Source: Chitinophaga sp. LS1
GTDB lineage: Bacteria; Bacteroidota; Bacteroidia; Chitinophagales; Chitinophagaceae
Length of the DNA stretch: 64,000 nucleotides
Direction: 5' to 3'
Assembly (NCBI RefSeq): GCF_034274695.1
Contig: NZ_CP128362.1
Coordinates: 2,854,501 to 2,918,500, forward strand
Below are positions 62,714 to 64,000 of this stretch, in pieces (the stretch's first letter is position 1; every line of letters begins with the position of its first letter). The translations under genes and the position numbers were made by a program. A model generated the notes under the pieces. The model saw nothing but the letters and a program-made list of their open reading frames with translations. It was not told the DNA's origin and ran no database searches.

Positions 62714-62753
62714 AACCGGCCTGCTCATCCACTGAGCAGGCCGGTTTTTATTT
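62714..62753 (+). terminator. Rho-independent terminator of the FAH-family gene
   Basis: Perfect 13-bp stem AACCGGCCTGCTC / GAGCAGGCCGGTT, 7-nt loop, T-rich tail. Confidence 0.93.
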
Positions 62754-62916
62754 TGATTTGTTTGAACAACTTTGATAGAATTTCTCGTTAGTTCTTGAAA
62801 TCACTTGTTTGAGGTTATCTGTCACATCCAGAACTTTGGAGAATCCTTTATATTACTTTTTTCCAGGCTTCTTTTGGGTGTAATCGATCACCCTCTGAAT
62901 TCCGGTGTCCTTTAAA

Positions 62917-63390
62917 TTACTTATCTTCTGGCACCTGCTTCGTCAAAGTAACCTCATCCGGCACATTATTATAAATCACATCCAATATCCTCGTCAGCTC
63001 CTGAAAATCGTCTTCTGTAAGATGATTCCAGCCCGTTTTACGCATTTCCAGCACTAAAGGTCTTGCTTCCTTATACTTATCTGCGCCTTTAACAGTGAGC
63101 TGTAAAAACACCTTCCTGCGGTCCTGGGGAGATCCTTCCCTAAGCACCAGTTCTTTCTTAACCAGTAATTCAATAATACGGGAAACGGTGGTAATATCCT
63201 TCGATGTCAGCTTAGCGAGTTCGTTATGCGTAATCTTTTTGTGCTTATACAGGTTTTCTATCAGCAGCCACTGGTCAACAGTAATGTCCACCTTATGAAT
63301 ATCAAAAGTCTTTTGCCAGTAGTTACGGATTCTTTTAAGGGTGGCATCCAACTTAAAAAAAGATGGATTCGTTACGAAAGTATTAGGCAT
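62917..63390 (-). CDS. MarR-family transcriptional regulator
   Basis: 157 residues, MarR winged helix: LAKLTSKDITTVSRIIELLVK recognition segment and EGSPQDRRKVFLQLTVKGADKY wing. Transcribed divergently from the E1 dehydrogenase gene. The shared 74-bp intergenic region holds two palindromic operator copies, so it very likely represses itself and the E1 gene, responding to an unknown ligand. Confidence 0.93.
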   Translation of the reverse strand: MPNTFVTNPSFFKLDATLKRIRNYWQKTFDIHKVDITVDQWLLIENLYKHKKITHNELAKLTSKDITTVSRIIELLVKKELVLREGSPQDRRKVFLQLTVKGADKYKEARPLVLEMRKTGWNHLTEDDFQELTRILDVIYNNVPDEVTLTKQVPEDK

Positions 63391-63401
63391 AATTATTTAA
63401 A

Positions 63402-63432
63402 TTGCATTAGCAATAGTTGCATTAGCAACTAT
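63402..63432. promoter_or_regulatory. tandem MarR-type operators
   Basis: TTGC-ATTA-GCAA occurs twice (63402-63413 and 63417-63428), centres 15 bp apart. The second is embedded in a longer perfect palindrome ATAGTTGC-ATTA-GCAACTAT (63413-63432). It sits 11 bp upstream of the marR ATG and 32 bp upstream of the E1 start, an ideal place to control both divergent promoters. Confidence 0.75.
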
Positions 63433-63464
63433 TTAATCTTATAAACATCCAAACAGGATATAAA

Positions 63465-64000
63465 GTGTTTAAAGATAATACAATCACCCCAACTATAAAA
63501 GCAGGGATTGCTAATAAGCAAGGCCTGTGGCTGAAAGCCTTCCGGCTGATGTGTCAGGCTTCCCAAATGGCCGCCACGTATGAAGCGAATCGCTCCGTTT
63601 GCAAATATGTACATTCCACGTCCCGTGGGCATGAAGCTATTCAGATAGCAGCTGGATTGCAGTTACAACCCTGGGATTATGCCAGTCCTTACTATCGGGA
63701 TGACAGTATGATGCTGGCCATGGGTTTTACTCCCCTTGAGCTGATGTTACAACTCCTTGCAAAGGGAGATGACCCTTTCTCCGGCGGTCGATCGTATTAT
63801 AGTCATCCAGCCAGCCGGGTACCCAATCGCCCCTTAATCCCTCACCAGAGCAGTGCTACCGGCATGCAGGTCATTCCGGCTACAGGCATGGCACAGGGTA
63901 TCCGTTATCTGGAAAGAAATTTATCTGACTCTCTGCCTACCGGCCCCCATGGAGAATTACCGGTAGTTCTTTGCTCTCTCGGTGATGGCAGTGTCACGGA
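63465..64000 (+). CDS. thiamine-dependent 2-oxoacid dehydrogenase E1, N-terminal part (3' end outside window)
   Basis: 178 codons open to the window end. The GTG at 63465 is chosen because AGGA lies 6 bp upstream and the frame runs unbroken from it. Sequence resembles the alpha part of branched-chain 2-oxoacid dehydrogenase E1: STSRGHEAIQIAAGLQL, YASPYYRDDSMMLAMGF, SYYSHPASR, HQSSATGMQVIPATGMA, and the beginning of the ThDP-binding motif at CSLGDGSVT (GDG). Many Bacteroidetes carry a fused alpha-beta E1, which the truncated end cannot show. Probably controlled by the divergent MarR. Confidence 0.85.
   Translation, partial: MFKDNTITPTIKAGIANKQGLWLKAFRLMCQASQMAATYEANRSVCKYVHSTSRGHEAIQIAAGLQLQPWDYASPYYRDDSMMLAMGFTPLELMLQLLAKGDDPFSGGRSYYSHPASRVPNRPLIPHQSSATGMQVIPATGMAQGIRYLERNLSDSLPTGPHGELPVVLCSLGDGSVT

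Noticed and set aside
1-64000. tRNA, rRNA, CRISPR, insertion sequence or phage genes
   Set aside because: Read through for T-loop signatures, regular spaced repeats, transposase or integrase motifs; none found. A covariance-model search would be decisive.

Overview
The window reads as a chromosomal segment of a free-living Bacteroidetes bacterium close to Chitinophaga. Supporting signs are several promoter motifs of the Bacteroidetes type (TAnnTTTG, sometimes with TTTG about 19-20 bp upstream), few Shine-Dalgarno sequences, chitobiase and fucosidase genes, CcmB/CcmC/CcmD-type cytochrome c maturation genes, a Ctc-type L25, and small HTH proteins and divergent sigma-like proteins reminiscent of Chitinophagaceae. 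Genus assignment is inference from protein resemblance only. No rRNA, tRNA, CRISPR array, insertion sequence or prophage was found.

Layout. 1-7.3 kb: 3' end of PEP carboxylase, then a complete urease operon (ureA-B-C-E-F-G-D) closed by a UreH-like nickel permease. 7.5-11.2 kb: oxidative pentose phosphate operon gnd-zwf-pgl. 11.2-17 kb: secreted GH29 fucosidase, a convergent membrane-anchored FMN/Fe-S GltB-like protein, and a GH20 chitobiase. 17.1-20.9 kb: universal stress protein, then an MprF-like lysyl-phosphatidylglycerol synthase/flippase followed directly by an AcvB/VirJ-type hydrolase. 21-23 kb: an AT-rich, gene-poor stretch with a doubtful ORF, a small HTH protein, several hairpins, phased TTAAC repeats and two candidate structured RNAs. 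23-27.6 kb: regulators (LuxR-type with degenerate receiver, AraC, MarR), a siderophore-interacting flavoprotein, and a sigma-region-2-like protein fused through a membrane helix to TPR repeats.

27.7-30.3 kb: mannonate dehydratase and glycerate 2-kinase (hexuronate catabolism). 30.3-36 kb: Spy-like periplasmic protein, two amidohydrolase-fold proteins in tandem (one partly and one wholly lacking the HxH metal ligands), and a PNPOx-fold protein. 36-38.2 kb: tyrS and a secreted TapB/DUF3108-like protein. 38.2-44.3 kb: a minus-strand nucleotide-sugar cluster (DegT aminotransferase, Ugd, UDP-xylose synthase, RmlB, RmlC, RmlD) without rfbA or glycosyltransferases. 44.3-49.4 kb: waaA, a proline-rich conserved protein, thymidine kinase, a GtrA protein, biotin carboxylase. 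49.5-52.6 kb: ccmB, ccmC, ccmD and glutamate dehydrogenase. 52.7-64 kb: an orphan HsdR_N-type nuclease, AMP nucleosidase, a fused peptide ABC ATPase, queA, ispD, a Gfo/Idh/MocA oxidoreductase, radC, prs-rplY-pth, a FAH-family hydrolase, a MarR regulator with two clear palindromic operators, and the 5' end of a thiamine-dependent E1 dehydrogenase.

Most of the window is core metabolism. The parts most worth a second look are the sigma-TM-TPR fusion, the 21-22.6 kb intergenic stretch, the lipid-modifying MprF/AcvB-VirJ pair, the degenerate amidohydrolase pair, the 31-bp divergent accC/ccmB promoter gap, and the MarR operator pair.
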